A stretch of DNA of 6,023 nt, from contig JAKSUO010000075.1 in NCBI GenBank assembly GCA_024408895.1, positions 1 through 6,023 on the forward strand. Direction: 5' to 3'. Origin of the DNA: Alphaproteobacteria bacterium (GTDB taxonomy: Bacteria; Pseudomonadota; Alphaproteobacteria; RF32; CAG-239). Every line of letters begins with the position of its first letter. The stretch's first letter is position 1. Positions 4,898 through 6,023 of the stretch are shown piece after piece. The notes below the pieces were generated by a model. It was not told the origin of the DNA. It made no database searches and saw nothing but the letters and a program-made list of their open reading frames with translations. A program made the translations under genes and the position numbers.

Positions 4898-5332
4898 ATG
4901 GCATTTGAGCTTGTGAGCGGATTGGCGGTAAAAGATTTTGTGTTGGATTTAAAACTGTGCCGAGTGCTGTTTGAAGATAATAAATTTTATCCGTGGATTT
5001 TTTTAGTGCCGATGAAAGAAAACGTTAAAAATATGACCGCTCTTGCAATGGAAGAACGATATCAGTTGATGCGTGAAATTGCACTCGCTGAAAAAGTTAT
5101 GTTTAAGTTGTTTCCGTGCGATCAAGATAATGTGGCAATGATTGGGAATATGACACCACAGCTTCATGTGCATGTCGTGTGCCGTAAAAAAGGTGATCCG
5201 GATTGGCCGGGAACCGTGTGGAATTCAACGACCGGTAAGTATGATCCGGCTGTTAAAAAAGACCTGATTGAAAAAATCAGAGCCGAAATGAAAGCAGAAA
5301 TGCAAAATCCTATATATGAAATTAACAAATAA
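4898..5332 (+). CDS. HIT-family protein (histidine-triad nucleotide hydrolase/transferase)
   Basis: HIT proteins hydrolyse or transfer nucleotides from substrates such as adenylated amines or dinucleoside polyphosphates; this one's substrate is unknown. The signature is Q88-L89-H90-V91-H92-V93-V94: the first histidine of His-x-His-x-His is Gln, as in the proteobacterial HIT group ending in Asp-Pro-x-Trp-Pro-Gly-x-Val-Trp, also seen here at 100-108. H90 would be the nucleophile. N83 in Gly-Asn and the P38-M39 strand before the long helix (about 50-70) fit the fold. At 144 residues it is a stand-alone domain. The ATG directly abuts the HAD stop, and GGGAGG (4885-4890) is seven bases upstream. 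The C-terminal 25 residues are a charged helix-like tail. Pairing a HIT with a HAD hydrolase suggests nucleotide or phosphate clean-up, but that is inference. Confidence 0.88.
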   Translation: MAFELVSGLAVKDFVLDLKLCRVLFEDNKFYPWIFLVPMKENVKNMTALAMEERYQLMREIALAEKVMFKLFPCDQDNVAMIGNMTPQLHVHVVCRKKGDPDWPGTVWNSTTGKYDPAVKKDLIEKIRAEMKAEMQNPIYEINK

Positions 5333-5346
5333 AGGACTTGATAATG
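5331..5346 (+). promoter_or_regulatory. Ribosome binding site deciding the kdsB start
   Basis: AAAGGA at 5331-5336, overlapping the HIT stop codon, is seven bases from ATG 5344 but only one base from the in-frame TTG at 5338. The ATG at 5344 is therefore the start, and the two extra residues implied by the TTG are not real. Confidence 0.75.
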
Positions 5347-5898
5347 AAAAATGTAATTACTCTTATGCCGGTCAGATTGGCAGCAACACGTTTGCCGAAT
5401 AAGCCTCTGCGTGTGATAAACGGTAAAACGTTGGTGCAACGGGTTTATGAAAATGTTAAAAACGCTTTGGATACCGATATTGCTATTGCTGCCGGTGATC
5501 AAGCTATTGTGGATGAATGTGCAAAATTCGGGGCAACCGCAATTTTAACGGATCCGAATTTGCCGAGCGGTACCGACAGAATCGCCTCCGCCTTGAAAAC
5601 TATTGATTCGGATGGTAGTAAATATGATATTGTTGTTGATTTTCAGGGCGATAATATCAATGTTGATCCAAAAGTCGTTTTACCGTTGATTGAAATGGTG
5701 CGCCGTACAGGATGTGATATTGCTACTTGCGGTATGCTGATTGCCTCCGAAGAAGATAAGAATAATCCGAATATAGTAAAAATCATTATGGGATTGAAAC
5801 AAGGTGAAAAAGAAGCGCGCTGTCTGTATTTTACCCGGGCAACCGCACCATATACCCGCAATCCGGAAAAATGCCCGAACCAGGCATTCCCGGCATAA
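5344..5898 (+). pseudogene. kdsB: 3-deoxy-manno-octulosonate cytidylyltransferase, C-terminally truncated
   Basis: KdsB activates KDO to CMP-KDO for the inner core of LPS. Family features are present up to about residue 170: P9-V10-R11 with R16-L17-P18-N19-K20-P21-L22 (nucleotide-binding loop), S75-G76-T77-D78-R79, Q101-G102-D103 (metal and nucleotide site), N141-P142-N143-x-V145-K146, and L161-Y162-F163-T164-R165-A166-x-x-P169-Y170. A complete enzyme has about 245 residues and continues into the His-x-Gly-x-Tyr-x-Tyr segment and a C-terminal dimerisation and KDO-binding region. Here the frame runs into unrelated residues and stops at 5896-5898 after 184 codons, and no frame in the remaining 125 bases restores the family sequence. 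The break coincides with an imperfect palindrome at 5863-5893. Possible causes are a repeat insertion, a rearrangement or an assembly error. As KDO transfer is usually needed in LPS-bearing bacteria, an intact copy elsewhere or an artefact is likely. Confidence 0.8.
5863..5893. repeat. Imperfect palindrome at the kdsB break point (REP-like)
   Basis: CCGG (5863-5866) pairs with CCGG (5890-5893), and inside it AATGCC (5870-5875) pairs with GGCATT (5883-5888) around a seven-base loop, with an AAA/C internal loop. A second GGCAT follows at 5892-5896. The unit is GC-richer than the sequence after it and sits where kdsB similarity ends. It resembles REP-type palindromes in form, but a multi-copy nature cannot be seen from one window. 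Confidence 0.5.
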
Positions 5899-6023
5899 TG
5901 ACTCTTTCTCTAACTGAATCTCGATTTTGATTAGGGGAAATAACAATAGGATGATTATTATGACAACAATGATTATTATTATTATACAAATCTAAATTAT
6001 ACGTATAAAAGTTATCCATTGTA
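5899..6023. other. AT-rich non-coding end of the window
   Basis: No gene is recognisable on either strand. The stretch is strongly A+T biased, holds a run of ATT triplets at 5972-5983 and an 11-base direct repeat ATGATTATTAT (5951-5961 and 5969-5979). It ends with the perfect 12-bp palindrome TTATACGTATAA (5997-6008). Its composition differs from the kdsB coding sequence just before it. Confidence 0.5.

Noticed and set aside
5338..5343. TTG at 5338 as the kdsB start
   Set aside because: It is one base from the Shine-Dalgarno; the ATG at 5344 has correct spacing and fits the family N-terminus.
5680..6019. Minus-strand frames over the kdsB end and the AT-rich tail
   Set aside because: They combine the complement of kdsB with low-complexity Asn and His runs, and no family is recognisable.

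Overview
The window looks like chromosomal DNA of an AT-rich Gram-negative bacterium, most likely a low-GC alphaproteobacterium (free-living, gut or host-associated). Three things support this. A periplasmic CpoB/YbgF protein and a CMP-KDO synthetase imply an outer membrane with LPS. The cpoB-tilS adjacency is typical of Alphaproteobacteria. The NagD-like HAD protein resembles a class IIA family that I associate with that class. The assignment is an inference; there is no rRNA or other marker here.

Layout, left to right. Positions 1-70 hold the probable 3' end of an upstream gene, followed by a good rho-independent terminator (100-144). Next comes a two-gene thymidylate operon: a dihydrofolate reductase (169-741) and, one base later, thymidylate synthase thyA (743-1528). 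ThyA makes dTMP and releases dihydrofolate, which DHFR recycles. Positions 1529-1947 form a 419-base gap with no protein gene but an unusual density of inverted repeats. On the minus strand these fit a roughly 230-nt structured non-coding RNA: a promoter near 1781-1821, three hairpins, and a terminator at 1540-1578 whose stem is complete only on the minus strand. A second terminator-like hairpin on the plus strand (1850-1880) resembles the first, inverted. A plus-strand promoter at 1885-1913 then leads into a tightly packed run: cpoB (1948-2859), tilS (2859-3920), a HAD class IIA protein (3917-4897), a HIT protein (4898-5332) and kdsB (from 5344). Junctions of -1, -4, 0 and +11 bases make this a likely single transcription unit of cell-envelope (cpoB, kdsB), tRNA-modification (tilS) and small-molecule hydrolase genes.

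The kdsB frame loses family similarity around codon 170 and stops at codon 185, about 60-70 residues short. The break falls in a 31-base imperfect palindrome, followed by about 125 bases of very AT-rich simple sequence. This may be a repeat insertion, a rearrangement or an assembly edge. The two most interesting items are the structured intergenic region at 1540-1890 and the palindrome-associated end of kdsB.
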